Below are positions 8,637-16,498 of a stretch of 64,000 nucleotides of DNA, in pieces; the first letter of the stretch is position 1; each line of letters begins with the position of its first letter. Below the pieces are notes generated by a model. The model saw only the letters and a list, made by a program, of their open reading frames with translations, ran no database searches and had not been told where the DNA came from. Source of the stretch: Nannocystis sp. (GTDB lineage Bacteria > Myxococcota_A > Polyangia > Nannocystales > Nannocystaceae); the NCBI GenBank assembly GCA_016712315.1, contig JADJRG010000023.1, positions 255,543 to 319,542 of the forward strand, read 5' to 3'. Position numbers and translations under genes: made by a program.

Positions 8637-9773
8637 TCAAAGCCGCGCCGCGAGCGCGTGGAAGCGCGGTCGCAGCCGCGTGATCGCCGTCGACGTGCGG
8701 GTCGGGTGCACGCGATTACTCAGCAGCACGAACACCCGCGGATCGCCCGGTGTCGGCTCGATCCACGCGCTCGTCCCGGTGAAGCCGAGGTGCCCCGGCG
8801 CCCGCTCGGAGAGCGCCCCGCCGGTCGCCCCGTCCGCGCTCGCGCTGTCCCACCCGAGCATCCGCGTCGAGCCTGCCACCGCCGAGCGCCGCCAGAAGCG
8901 CGCGGCGTCGAGCCCGTCGATCTGTCCTTCGAGCCAGGCGATACACACCGACGCCGCCGCCTGGGCGTCGCCGAAGAGCCCCGCGTGCCCGGCCACCCCG
9001 CCCATCGCGAAGCAGTTGTCGTCGTGCGCCTCGTAGTGGGCGACCGCCAGGCCCTCGCGGATCGGGAAGTAGCTCGGCGCCCCCCCCGGATGGAGCGCGG
9101 GGTCGTACACCTCGGTCGGCGCCACCCGCCCCATCTGCGCCGGCGTCGGCCCGCGCCCGCCCATCAGCCGGTGGAAGCCCAGCCGCGGCACCTCGCCGCC
9201 GTCGAGGCCCAGCGGCCACGCCACCCTGTCTGCGAACGCCCGCTCCAGCGGCGCGTCGAAGAGCCGCTCCAGCCACGCCCCGAGGATCATAAAGCCGAGA
9301 TCTGAGTAGATCGCCTGGGTCCCCGCCGCGTAGCTCGGCGCGGTCGCGCACACCGCCGCCAAGATCGCCTCCTGACCGGCCGCCGAGCGCCGCCCGAGCG
9401 CCGCGAAGAATTCACGGTGCGCGCACAGCCCTGCGCTGTGGCTCAGCAGATCGCCGAGCCGCGCCCCTGGGCACGCCTGCGACCACGGCGCGGGCACGGG
9501 CGAGTCGAGCCCCACGCGCCCCTCGCTCACCGCGATCGACGTCAACGTCGTCGTCGCCAGCACCTTCGTCAGCGAAGCCAAGTCGTACACCGTGTCGCGC
9601 GCGCAGCTCACGTGCGCCACCGTCGACGCGGGGTGAGTCGCCAACGCCCCGTGCGCCTCGTGATAGAGCGTCGCCCCTGCTCGCCACACCAGCGCCACGC
9701 AGCCGGGGAACACCCCCTCCGCGACCGCCGCCTCCAGGCACTCAAAGAGCTGCTCACGCGGGTCGTCCTTCAT
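8637..9773 (-). CDS. Serine hydrolase of the beta-lactamase (class C / DD-peptidase) family
   Basis: 378 residues. The active-site S-x-x-K is LASLTKVLA with Ser67 and Lys70; the second motif Y-x-N/D is IYSDLGF (Tyr about 158); and near the C-terminus HLGFTGTS replaces the KTG triad with the HxG form seen in many esterase and peptidase members of the family. The HAHDDNCFAMGGVAGHAGLF block also fits. Substrate (ester, peptide or lactam) cannot be predicted. No signal peptide, so a cytoplasmic location is more likely than periplasmic. It is divergent from pyrF with only 47 bases between starts, so their promoters overlap. Confidence 0.9.
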   Translation of the reverse strand: MKDDPREQLFECLEAAVAEGVFPGCVALVWRAGATLYHEAHGALATHPASTVAHVSCARDTVYDLASLTKVLATTTLTSIAVSEGRVGLDSPVPAPWSQACPGARLGDLLSHSAGLCAHREFFAALGRRSAAGQEAILAAVCATAPSYAAGTQAIYSDLGFMILGAWLERLFDAPLERAFADRVAWPLGLDGGEVPRLGFHRLMGGRGPTPAQMGRVAPTEVYDPALHPGGAPSYFPIREGLAVAHYEAHDDNCFAMGGVAGHAGLFGDAQAAASVCIAWLEGQIDGLDAARFWRRSAVAGSTRMLGWDSASADGATGGALSERAPGHLGFTGTSAWIEPTPGDPRVFVLLSNRVHPTRTSTAITRLRPRFHALAARL

Positions 9774-9783
9774 CGCCGCGAGC

Positions 9784-9813
9784 TTGCCTCGATCGCCGCC
9801 GCCGGGCTACACC
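9784..9813 (+). promoter_or_regulatory. Promoter of pyrF, leaderless arrangement
   Basis: TTGCCT (9784-9789), an 18-base spacer and TACACC (9808-9813). The pyrF ATG lies at 9821, eight bases after the -10 box, with no Shine-Dalgarno sequence. Confidence 0.45.
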
Positions 9814-9820
9814 GCGGGCG

Positions 9821-10540
9821 ATGTCCGCCGACCGCGCCTACGACCTCGCCCGCGCCCGCCTCATCGTCGCGCTCGACCTCCCTGACGCCGACGCCGCGCT
9901 CGCCGCTGCGTCGCGCCTGCGCGGCCACGTCGGCCTCATCAAAGTCGGCCTCGAGCTCTTCGTCGCCGAGGGCCCCGCCGTCGTCCGCCGCCTGCGCGAG
10001 GCCTGCCCCGAGCTGCCGATCTTCCTCGATCTCAAGCTCCACGACATCCCCAACACCATGCGCGGGGCCGTACGCGCCGCCCGCCGCCTCGACGTCCGCT
10101 TCCTCACCGTGCACGCCGGCTCAGGCGCCTCGCACCTGCGTGTCTGCGTCGACGAGGCCGCCGGCGCCCTCGGGATCCTCGCGGTCACCGTGCTCACCAG
10201 CCAGGACGAGGCCGCCTGCCGCGAAGCCGGCCACACCCGCGCGCCCGCGGAGCTCGTCGAGCTCCGCGCGGCCGCGGCCGCCGCTGCCGGCTGTGAGGGG
10301 ATCGTCTGCAGCGGCGAAGAGCTAGAGCGCGTCCGCGCCGCCGCCCCGGCCCTCGCCCCTGTGATCCCCGGGATCCGCCCCGCAACCGCCGACCGCGGCG
10401 ATCAACAGCGCATCATCACCCCGGCGCAGGCGATCGCCAGGGGTGCCCGTTACTTGGTCGTCGGCCGACCGATCTTGAGCGCTCCGGATCCCGTCGCCGC
10501 TGCCGACGCGATCGTCGCCGAGATCGCCGCCGCCCTCTAG
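9821..10540 (+). CDS. pyrF: Orotidine 5'-phosphate decarboxylase
   Basis: 239 residues, usual length for the bacterial enzyme. It catalyses the last step of UMP synthesis, decarboxylating OMP in the cytoplasm. Diagnostic motifs in order: LIVALDLPDADAA at the N-terminus, LIKVGLELFVAEGP, the catalytic Asp-Lys-x-x-Asp array IFLDLKLHDIPNTM near residue 67, FLTVHAGSGASHL, GIVCSGEELERVR, VIPGIRP, and the phosphate-binding end RIITPAQAIARGARYLVVGRPI. All expected catalytic residues are present. It is not in a pyrimidine operon here; it is divergent from the serine hydrolase and convergent with the small membrane peptide gene. Confidence 0.96.
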   Translation: MSADRAYDLARARLIVALDLPDADAALAAASRLRGHVGLIKVGLELFVAEGPAVVRRLREACPELPIFLDLKLHDIPNTMRGAVRAARRLDVRFLTVHAGSGASHLRVCVDEAAGALGILAVTVLTSQDEAACREAGHTRAPAELVELRAAAAAAAGCEGIVCSGEELERVRAAAPALAPVIPGIRPATADRGDQQRIITPAQAIARGARYLVVGRPILSAPDPVAAADAIVAEIAAAL

Positions 10541-10548
10541 CCGCGCGC

Positions 10549-10671
10549 TCAGGCGCCGAGCTGCTGCTGGTCGCGGCCCGCGTGCTTGCGGATGAACGAG
10601 ATCAGGAACGCGAAGAGCGCGCCGTTGAACAGCGCCACGCCGATGAGGATGAGGATCGAATAGATCTGCAT
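10549..10671 (-). CDS. 40-residue single-pass membrane peptide
   Basis: A short gene easily missed by length cut-offs. The peptide begins MQIYSILILIGVALFNGALF, continues with a hydrophobic stretch to about residue 26, then turns basic (FIRKHAGRDQQQ) and ends LGA. This is a one-helix membrane protein with a positively charged tail, so probably N-out/C-in. A Shine-Dalgarno-like AGGGG sits 8-9 bases before the ATG at 10671. Codon third positions are mostly G/C and the stop is nine bases past the convergent pyrF stop. I do not recognise the family; size and layout resemble small helper subunits of membrane complexes or regulatory micropeptides, which is only an analogy. Confidence 0.7.
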   Translation of the reverse strand: MQIYSILILIGVALFNGALFAFLISFIRKHAGRDQQQLGA

Positions 10672-10999
10672 GATAGCTACCCCTAGACGGCAGGATCTCT
10701 GTCGACGGCGGCCCCCTGCCAACGGACCGCCGCGCCGACGCGGCCGCGTGCCGCGCCATCGACATCTCCTCCAATATCTCGAGCGACGCCCATCCGCGTC
10801 TGAATTTTTTGCCGCCCAGGAGCTCCGAACTTGCGCGTAGAGCCCTGAATTCGTGCCCTAGTGGCACATTCAACGCTCACCTCTTCCCTTACGTCACCTC
10901 GGAGTCTGCCACTACGGAAGCCTCGATCCCGCCAGAATCTGCCACTGCGGCAGCCTCGATCCCGCCAGAATCTGCCACTACGTCAGCCGCGAGGGGGAC
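10672..10999. other. Intergenic stretch of 328 bases with short repeats
   Basis: No convincing gene. It contains a 33-bp direct repeat (see separate entry) and a small hairpin GTGCC-CTAGT-GGCAC at about 10853-10866. Open frames across it on both strands have poor codon bias. Confidence 0.5.
10905..10983. repeat. 33-bp tandem repeat, about 2.4 copies
   Basis: The unit TCTGCCACTACGGAAGCCTC plus GATCCCGCCAGAA starts at 10905, 10938 and 10971, the last copy being partial. Copies differ at two positions. It lies downstream of the PH-domain gene and upstream of the membrane peptide gene, both transcribed leftward. Confidence 0.85.
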
Positions 11000-11611
11000 C
11001 TACAGATGGTGCTCGCGATCGTGCCCCACCAGCGCCGCCGCGTCATGCCCGGGCACCACCTCCATCGGCCGGCTGCTCAGCCGCGCCGTCTGCACCGCGT
11101 CGCGCAATTTTTCAAAGAGCGCGCGGTGGTTCGGCAGCCCGTGCAGGGTCAACATCGGGTGCGACTGGTCGGTGCCGATCAAGATGATCTTCGCGTTGTT
11201 AAAGATCCTGTCGGCGAAGCTCTGCTCGTAGCGCACGTCCAGGATCCGCCACAGCTCGAGGCTATCGACCCGCTTGCTCAGGATCCCCATCTCCGTCTCG
11301 ACCCGGCGCCCTGACACCTTAAAGCGCGACGTCGTGTGACGCAGGTACGTCATGAGCAGCACCGGCAAGCCGACCAACGCCAACAGCCACAGCGGCCAGG
11401 TCGCCAGCGCCTCGATCTGTCGCAAACCTACGCCGACCGCGCCGCCCGCCACACACACCGCGATCCCCTTCAAATACCCCCCCAGCACCACCGAGTGGCG
11501 CGCGACGCCCTCGAAGAGCACCTCATCCGACCCCAGCTGCGGCCGCGCCCCTGCCGGCATCGCAGCCACCGCGCCCTCGCTCCTCGTTTGTACGGCCGGC
11601 CCATCGCTCAT
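11000..11611 (-). CDS. Membrane protein with bacterial PH domain
   Basis: 203 residues. After a polar 25-residue start come two hydrophobic helices (about residues 44-60 and 71-87). Then follows a beta-rich domain TSRFKVSGRRVETEMGILSKR...SLELWRILDVRYEQSFADRIF...KIILIGTDQSHPMLTLHGLPN, the pattern of bacterial PH domain family 2 (PF03703, as in YdbS/YdbT proteins: Y.l...rl....G......... ip...i..v.......r..g.g.i.i). These proteins are inner-membrane anchored and of unclear role. It is upstream of the repeat tract and is separated by 41 bases from the SIR2-pseudokinase gene, both reading leftward, so they may be co-transcribed. Confidence 0.8.
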   Translation of the reverse strand: MSDGPAVQTRSEGAVAAMPAGARPQLGSDEVLFEGVARHSVVLGGYLKGIAVCVAGGAVGVGLRQIEALATWPLWLLALVGLPVLLMTYLRHTTSRFKVSGRRVETEMGILSKRVDSLELWRILDVRYEQSFADRIFNNAKIILIGTDQSHPMLTLHGLPNHRALFEKLRDAVQTARLSSRPMEVVPGHDAAALVGHDREHHL

Positions 11612-11652
11612 CCGCGGAGGTTCGCACGCCCCTGGGGGCGGAGCAACGCCCT

Positions 11653-13566
11653 CTACGAGCTGAGCCGCGAGACCAGCATCATCGGCACCGAGACGATCGC
11701 CGCCAGCTCGGCCCGCAGCCGCCGAGGCGACGGTCGACGCGCCACATCCGGGTGCAGCGCGCGCGCGAGTAGATCATCCACGCGCGGGTCGATCCCCGCA
11801 CGCAGCCGCGACGCCGTCGACGCCGCGTGCAGCGGCGCGCGCCCGCACAGGCAGCGAAACAGCAGCGCCCCCGCCCGGTACAGATCGCTCGCCGGGCTCA
11901 CCGCCTCGCCTGCCAGCACCTCAGGCGCCACCAGGCCGTCGCTCACCCGCCGCAGCGACGGCCGCCGCGGGTTGCTGAGCGGAGCGAAGCCGAGCCCGAC
12001 CAGCCGCGCCCCCTCGGCCCCCAGCACCACCTGCTCCGCCCGCAGATCGCCGTGCACCAGCCCCTCGCTGTGCAGCGCCGCCAGCCCGTCGAGCACGGTC
12101 ATCGCCAGGCGAAGCGCCTGGAAGATCTCGAGCTGTCCCTCCCGCGCCAGCGTCGCCGCCAGCGTCGGCCCCGTCGTCGGCGCCGCGATCGTCCAGAAGC
12201 TCTGCCCATCGCAGCCGCCGCCCGAGATCGCCTGCAGCGCCGGGTGCCGCAGCGCGCTCAGCCGCGCCAGCTCGCTGGTGAAGCGCCGCTCCAGGTGCGA
12301 CCCCGCCGGCCGCGGCAGCGCCCGCGTACACACCTCGAGCGCCGCGCCCGCGCCGTCCTCGCAGATCATCACCGTGTTCGCCGCGTCCACCGCCACCAGC
12401 GCTCGCGGCGTCATCTCCTCGGGCCACAGCGCCAGGGACCGATCGATCGCCGCCGCCGCCGTCACCTCGGCGAGCGCCGCCTCGAAGTGCCCGCGCAGCC
12501 CGGCCGCGCGCCCCAGCCCGAGGCGCGCCAGCGCCTGGTACTCAGGACCTGGCTTTTGGGCCAGCGCCGCCTCGAAGTGCCCGCGCGCCTCCTCCAGCCG
12601 CCCGTGCGCCGCCATCAGCCCGCCGAGGCGCAGCCGCAGCCCCGCCTCCATACGCCCCGCCTCGGCCGGATCGAGCTGCGCCAGCAGCAAGCTCGCCTCG
12701 GTCACGCCCACCGTCAGCGCCGCGTCCACCGCCAGATCCGCGCGCAGCGGCAGCTCCGCCAGGGTCCGCGCGAGATCGAGCATCACCCGGTCCACCCGGA
12801 CGTTCAGCGGCCCCTCGGGCGCCTCCCACGTCGCCTCGTAGAGGGCCGCCAGCGCCGCCGCCGGGTCGCGCAGCGCCTCATCCGCGATCACCTCGATCCC
12901 GTAGCTCTCCAGCAGCTCCGCCGCCTCCGCCGCGCTGATCCCCGGGATCACCGCGTAATGGCGCCGACCGCGGCCCGTCCGCGCCAGCAGCTCACGCACG
13001 GCCACGAAGTCCGGGTCGTCCAGCTCGAAGCCCAAGAACAAGATCGTCTGCGCCCGCACGCACTCCTCGACCAGCGCGAAGAGCCCGCGATCGGCCCGCA
13101 TCGGCCGCCCCGCCGCCGGCGTCTTCACCAGCAGCGGCGCCGAGTCCGGGCGATGCCCTCGCAGCGTCGGTCGCGCCAGCTCGCGGTGGCTGTGAGCCCG
13201 CGGCGGATCGCCGTCGCCCGCGAGCGCCTGCGCGATCACCGTCGGATACGCGCTCGCCAAGATCGCCCGCCAGCGGATCTTGCCCAGCACCCCCGCCGCC
13301 GCCCGCAGCAGCGGCGCCGCCTCATCGGGGAGGGTCGCCAGCTCAGGGCGCAGCCGCAGCACCTGCCCCAGCACCGGCCGCAGCCGCCCTCGCGCCAGCA
13401 GCGGCGCCAGCCCCTCGCGCTCCTCGTCGGGCAACGCGGCCACCCAGCCCTCGAGCAGCTCCAGCCACCCCGGCAGCCCCGCCAGCGCCCCGATCCCCGC
13501 CCCAGCCCAGAGCACACACTCGCCACCACGGACCGCACACGCCAGCGCACTCGGGATCGTCGTCAT
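11653..13566 (-). CDS. SIR2-like / TPR / pseudokinase fusion protein
   Basis: 637 residues with three parts. Residues 1-230 resemble the SIR2-like NAD-binding fold of bacterial effector proteins: glycine motif AGAGIGALAGLPGW (about 21-34), WRAILASAYPTVI near 99-111, and ILFLGFELDDPDF at 175-187 (family form FLGYSLxDPD). Residues about 270-400 look like TPR helices (LEEARGHFEAALAQKP, ARLGLGRAAGLRGHFEAALAE). Residues about 430-625 follow a Hanks-type kinase: ERRFTSELARLSALRHPAL (alpha-C), LVHGDLRAEQVVL (catalytic loop, His505-Asp507), and VAPEVLAGEAVSPASDLYRAGALLF. Key residues are changed: DFG reads GLG (524-526), the loop Asn is Gln, and no VAIK lysine is evident, so it is probably a pseudokinase. 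The SIR2 part could hydrolyse NAD, as in anti-phage SIR2 effectors; that is inference. Confidence 0.8.
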   Translation of the reverse strand: MTTIPSALACAVRGGECVLWAGAGIGALAGLPGWLELLEGWVAALPDEEREGLAPLLARGRLRPVLGQVLRLRPELATLPDEAAPLLRAAAGVLGKIRWRAILASAYPTVIAQALAGDGDPPRAHSHRELARPTLRGHRPDSAPLLVKTPAAGRPMRADRGLFALVEECVRAQTILFLGFELDDPDFVAVRELLARTGRGRRHYAVIPGISAAEAAELLESYGIEVIADEALRDPAAALAALYEATWEAPEGPLNVRVDRVMLDLARTLAELPLRADLAVDAALTVGVTEASLLLAQLDPAEAGRMEAGLRLRLGGLMAAHGRLEEARGHFEAALAQKPGPEYQALARLGLGRAAGLRGHFEAALAEVTAAAAIDRSLALWPEEMTPRALVAVDAANTVMICEDGAGAALEVCTRALPRPAGSHLERRFTSELARLSALRHPALQAISGGGCDGQSFWTIAAPTTGPTLAATLAREGQLEIFQALRLAMTVLDGLAALHSEGLVHGDLRAEQVVLGAEGARLVGLGFAPLSNPRRPSLRRVSDGLVAPEVLAGEAVSPASDLYRAGALLFRCLCGRAPLHAASTASRLRAGIDPRVDDLLARALHPDVARRPSPRRLRAELAAIVSVPMMLVSRLSS

Positions 13567-13687
13567 CAGCCAACCTCGCCGCCTGGCGTACCTGAGCTCG
13601 CCCTGCTCGCCAAGAAAGCCAAGAAAGCCAAGAAAGAGCGCTCGCCTGCGCCGCGCTCGCCCGCGCGGACCTCCCCAGTGTCCCTCC

Positions 13688-14644
13688 TCAGTCCAGCGCA
13701 GCGAGGATCACCGACATCTCGTCGGCGACCGCGGCGCAGGCGAGCGCGCGGCGGAGGACCACCGGGTCACGCGCCTCCTCGAGCCGCGCCGCGCCAGCCG
13801 CGTCCAGCGTGAGTCCGCGGGCGGCGAGCACCGTGCGCAGCGCCGCGACGAGGCCGATCCGTTCGCCCTCCAGCTTCCCCTCCAGCTTCCCCTCCAGCTT
13901 CCCCTCCAGCTTCCCCTCCAGCTTCCCCTCCAGCTTCCCCTCCAGCTTCCCCTCCAGCTTCCCCTCCAGCTTCCCCTCCAGCTTCCCCTCCAGCTTCCCC
14001 TCCAGCTTCCCCTCCAGCTTCCCCTCCATGCGCTCCCGCCGCTGACGCGCCTCGATCGCCTCGATCGAGTCGTAGCCGTGCGCTTGGAGCAGGTTACGCA
14101 GGGCGACCTCGTTCGCGGCGGCGGGGTCGACGAGCGCGCGGACGGGCACGGGGTTCTGCAGGATCCCCGGGGCGGTGAGCGACTCCTCGGCGCCGACGAG
14201 GCGCACCGAGCGATCGGCGGCGTACTCCTCGACGCGCAGCGGGCCTTCGAGGCGGACCACCCAGATCAGGCGCGTACCGCCCGCCAGCAGCTCGCCGATC
14301 TTGCGCTGGAGCTCCCCCTCATCCTGCCCCACGTCCGCGTACTCGACGGCGAGGGGCGGGAAGACGCGCTGCCAGCCGGGCTCGGCTTGGACCGCGCCGA
14401 CGATCAGGTCGGGGGCGCGGAGGTTCTTGTCATCGCCCCAGGTGATCCCGACATCGACGCCGACTTGGCCGGCGACGGCGGGGTCGGTCGCGAGGACGCG
14501 ATCGCCCGCGGAGTGGGCGCGGCCGTGGCGGGCGCCGGCGGTCATGCAGCGGATCGCGTGCCCTTCGGAGAGCTCGTAGGGGTCACCCTCACGGAGCTGC
14601 GAGGCTCGGAACGGCCCTGGGGCGGCGAAGGAGCTGTGCTGCAT
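13688..14644 (-). CDS. Uma2-type restriction-endonuclease-fold protein with EGKL repeat tail
   Basis: 318 residues from ATG 14644. The N-terminal 200 residues match the Uma2 family (PF05685, PD-(D/E)XK fold): GQVGVDVGITWGDDKNLRAPDLIVG, PLAVEYADVGQDEGELQRKIGELLAGG and LIWVVRLEGPLRVEEY give the Asp, Glu and Lys positions of the putative active site. The C-terminal part has thirteen consecutive EGKL units encoded by a perfect 12-bp repeat, forming a highly charged helix or coiled coil, then a final ERIGLVAALRTVLAARGL segment resembling the tails of Rpn/DUF4351-type proteins. An upstream in-frame start would overlap the divergent DUF1592 gene, so the internal ATG is preferred. Uma2 proteins are widespread and of unproven function. 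Confidence 0.82.
   Translation of the reverse strand: MQHSSFAAPGPFRASQLREGDPYELSEGHAIRCMTAGARHGRAHSAGDRVLATDPAVAGQVGVDVGITWGDDKNLRAPDLIVGAVQAEPGWQRVFPPLAVEYADVGQDEGELQRKIGELLAGGTRLIWVVRLEGPLRVEEYAADRSVRLVGAEESLTAPGILQNPVPVRALVDPAAANEVALRNLLQAHGYDSIEAIEARQRRERMEGKLEGKLEGKLEGKLEGKLEGKLEGKLEGKLEGKLEGKLEGKLEGKLEGKLEGERIGLVAALRTVLAARGLTLDAAGAARLEEARDPVVLRRALACAAVADEMSVILAALD
13871..14026. repeat. 12-bp perfect tandem repeat, 13 copies
   Basis: Thirteen identical copies of CAGCTTCCCCTC in a row (156 bp), in frame inside the Uma2-like gene and coding on the minus strand for EGKL units. The absence of any substitution between copies, including at silent sites, points to recent expansion by slippage. 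Confidence 0.97.
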
Positions 14645-14713
14645 ACGCCCGAAGATACCACAAGGGGTACGCCCCGAATCGCCCACATCGTCGGCTGGGG
14701 CGCGGGGCCTCGC

Positions 14714-14743
14714 TTGAATTGCCGGAGAAGGCCGCTCTAAGAT
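14714..14743 (+). promoter_or_regulatory. Promoter of the first DUF1592/DUF1552 operon
   Basis: TTGAAT (14714-14719), 18-base spacer and TAAGAT (14738-14743). The ATG at 14750 follows after six bases with no Shine-Dalgarno sequence, again suggesting a leaderless message. Confidence 0.5.
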
Positions 14744-14749
14744 GCCGGG

Positions 14750-16498
14750 ATGGAGTTCAGTCCCGAGCCCGCGCCGCGCCGCGCCGATCCGAAGCAGACG
14801 AGCGCAGCGGCGACGCAGCTCGGCCGCCTCGCGCTCACCCTCACCTGGGCGCTCACGCTCGCCTGTTACCAAGGCTTAGAGCAGGGCGACGGCGACGACG
14901 CAGGCGCCACCAGCACGAGCACGAGCGCAGCTACCGGCGACAGCGGCGACAGCGGCGACAGCGGCGACGATCCCCAAGCGATCGCCCCCGTCGCCGGCCC
15001 CACCGGTCTGCGGCTGCTCACGCCGACGCAGTACCGCAACTCCGTCATCGACGTGCTCGGCGAGGTCGCCGCCCCTGCCGTCGGCCAGTGGCGCTCCTCG
15101 ATCGCCGCCGCCCAGGGGGGCGTCGCCGTCGCCACCGTCGAGGACTACGAAGAGGCCGCGATCGCCGTCACCGCCCAGCTCTTCGCCGACCCTGAGGCGC
15201 GCCTCCTGCTCACCGGCTGCGAGCCCGCCGCCAGCCCCGACGATCCCTGCGTCGCGGAGGTGCTCACCTCTCTAGGACGCCGCGCCTGGCGCCGCCCGCT
15301 CGTCGCCGACGAGCTCGCGCGTTACGGCCAGCTCGCCGCCGACGTCGCCCAGCTCCTCGGCGGAGATCCCTGGCTCGGCCTCCAGCACGCCGTCGCCGGG
15401 CTCTTGCAGTCGCCCAATTTCCTCTACCGCGTCGAGCTCGGCGCCCCCACCGACCCCAGCGATCCGCTCCACGTCCGCTTAGACGGCTACGAGCTCGCCT
15501 CGCGGCTCTCCTACCTCGTCTGGAACACCACCCCTGACGACGCCCTGCTCGACGCCGCCGCCGCCGGCGAGCTCGACGACCCCGCCGGCCTCAGCCCCCA
15601 GCTCGATCGCCTGCTCGCCTCGCCGCGCGCGCGCGACGGCGTGCTCCAGCTCTTCGTCGACATGCTCGACCTCGACGTCCTCTACGCCCTCCAAAAGGAC
15701 CCGGAGCTGCTCCCCGCGTTCACCCCGACGATCGGCCTCGCCATGCGCGAGGAGCTGCTGCGCGTGATCGACGACACCGTCCTCCAGCAGCGCGACTACC
15801 GGCGCCTCTTCGACACCCGCGGCGGCTTCGTCGACGCCGAGCTCGGCGCCCTCTACGACCTGCCTGGCCCCTTTGAGCCCGGCTTCAACCCTGTCACCTT
15901 GCCGGACACCCGCGGCGGCCTGCTCACCCTCGCTGGCTTCTTGGCGATCAACTCCGGCGAGGCCAGCACCTCGCCCACCATGCGCGGCCTGACCATCCGG
16001 CGGATCCTCATGTGTCAGACCATCCCGCCGCCGCCGCCTGACGTCGCCCCCGAGCTCCCCGAGCCTGGCGATGACACGCCGATGACCAAGCGCGAGCTCC
16101 TCCAGCTCCACGTCTCGGACCCGCTCTGCGCCTCCTGTCATCAGTTCACCGACCCGATCGGCCTCGCCCTCGAGCACTACGACGCCCTCGGCGTCTACCG
16201 CCTCACCGATCGCGGCCTGCCCATCGACCCCAGCGGCGATCTCGACGGCAAGCCCTTCCCGGACGCCATCGCCCTCGGCGGCCTCTTCACCGAGCACATC
16301 GCCGTCGGCGACTGCCTCGTCCGCAACCTCTACCGCTACGCCACCGGCCACGTCGAGGACCCCGCGCTCGCCCCCGTGATCACCCTGCTGCGCGACTCCT
16401 TGGTCGACAGCGGCTACGACCTCACCGCCGCCGTCGACGCGCTGGTCCGCAGCGAAGGCTTCCGTTACGCCACCCGCTCCCCCGAGGACCTCCCATGA
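14750..16498 (+). CDS. DUF1592/DUF1588 family lipoprotein (first pair)
   Basis: 582 residues with a lipoprotein signal (lipobox LTLAC, Cys39) and an acidic Ser/Thr/Gly-Asp linker. The order of domains is that of the planctomycete/myxobacterial family: DUF1587-like LRLLTPTQYRNSVIDVLGE, DUF1595-like GRRAWRRPLVADELARY, DUF1592 (LDGYELASRLSYLVWNTTPDDALLDAA...), DUF1588 (MRGLTIRRILMCQTIPPPPPDV) with one CASCHQFTDPIGLALEHYD haem-c-type CxxCH, and a C-terminal DUF1585-like segment. Unlike the second copy there is no N-terminal cytochrome c domain. Its stop overlaps the start of the DUF1552 gene by four bases (ATGA), so the two are translationally coupled. Function is unknown; an outer-surface redox or polymer-degrading role is often guessed. 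Confidence 0.9.
   Translation: MEFSPEPAPRRADPKQTSAAATQLGRLALTLTWALTLACYQGLEQGDGDDAGATSTSTSAATGDSGDSGDSGDDPQAIAPVAGPTGLRLLTPTQYRNSVIDVLGEVAAPAVGQWRSSIAAAQGGVAVATVEDYEEAAIAVTAQLFADPEARLLLTGCEPAASPDDPCVAEVLTSLGRRAWRRPLVADELARYGQLAADVAQLLGGDPWLGLQHAVAGLLQSPNFLYRVELGAPTDPSDPLHVRLDGYELASRLSYLVWNTTPDDALLDAAAAGELDDPAGLSPQLDRLLASPRARDGVLQLFVDMLDLDVLYALQKDPELLPAFTPTIGLAMREELLRVIDDTVLQQRDYRRLFDTRGGFVDAELGALYDLPGPFEPGFNPVTLPDTRGGLLTLAGFLAINSGEASTSPTMRGLTIRRILMCQTIPPPPPDVAPELPEPGDDTPMTKRELLQLHVSDPLCASCHQFTDPIGLALEHYDALGVYRLTDRGLPIDPSGDLDGKPFPDAIALGGLFTEHIAVGDCLVRNLYRYATGHVEDPALAPVITLLRDSLVDSGYDLTAAVDALVRSEGFRYATRSPEDLP

Noticed and set aside
10809..11231. Plus-strand frame across the 33-bp repeat coding for PPESATTEAS-like units
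   Set aside because: It runs antisense into the PH-domain gene and has no start signal; the repeat is more likely non-coding.
11827..13812. A 661-codon plus-strand frame across the SIR2-pseudokinase gene
   Set aside because: Arg/Gln/Pro-rich antisense shadow with no motifs; the minus-strand frame has SIR2 and kinase motifs.
13871..14026. Possible CRISPR array
   Set aside because: Repeats are 12 bp, contiguous and without spacers, inside a coding gene.
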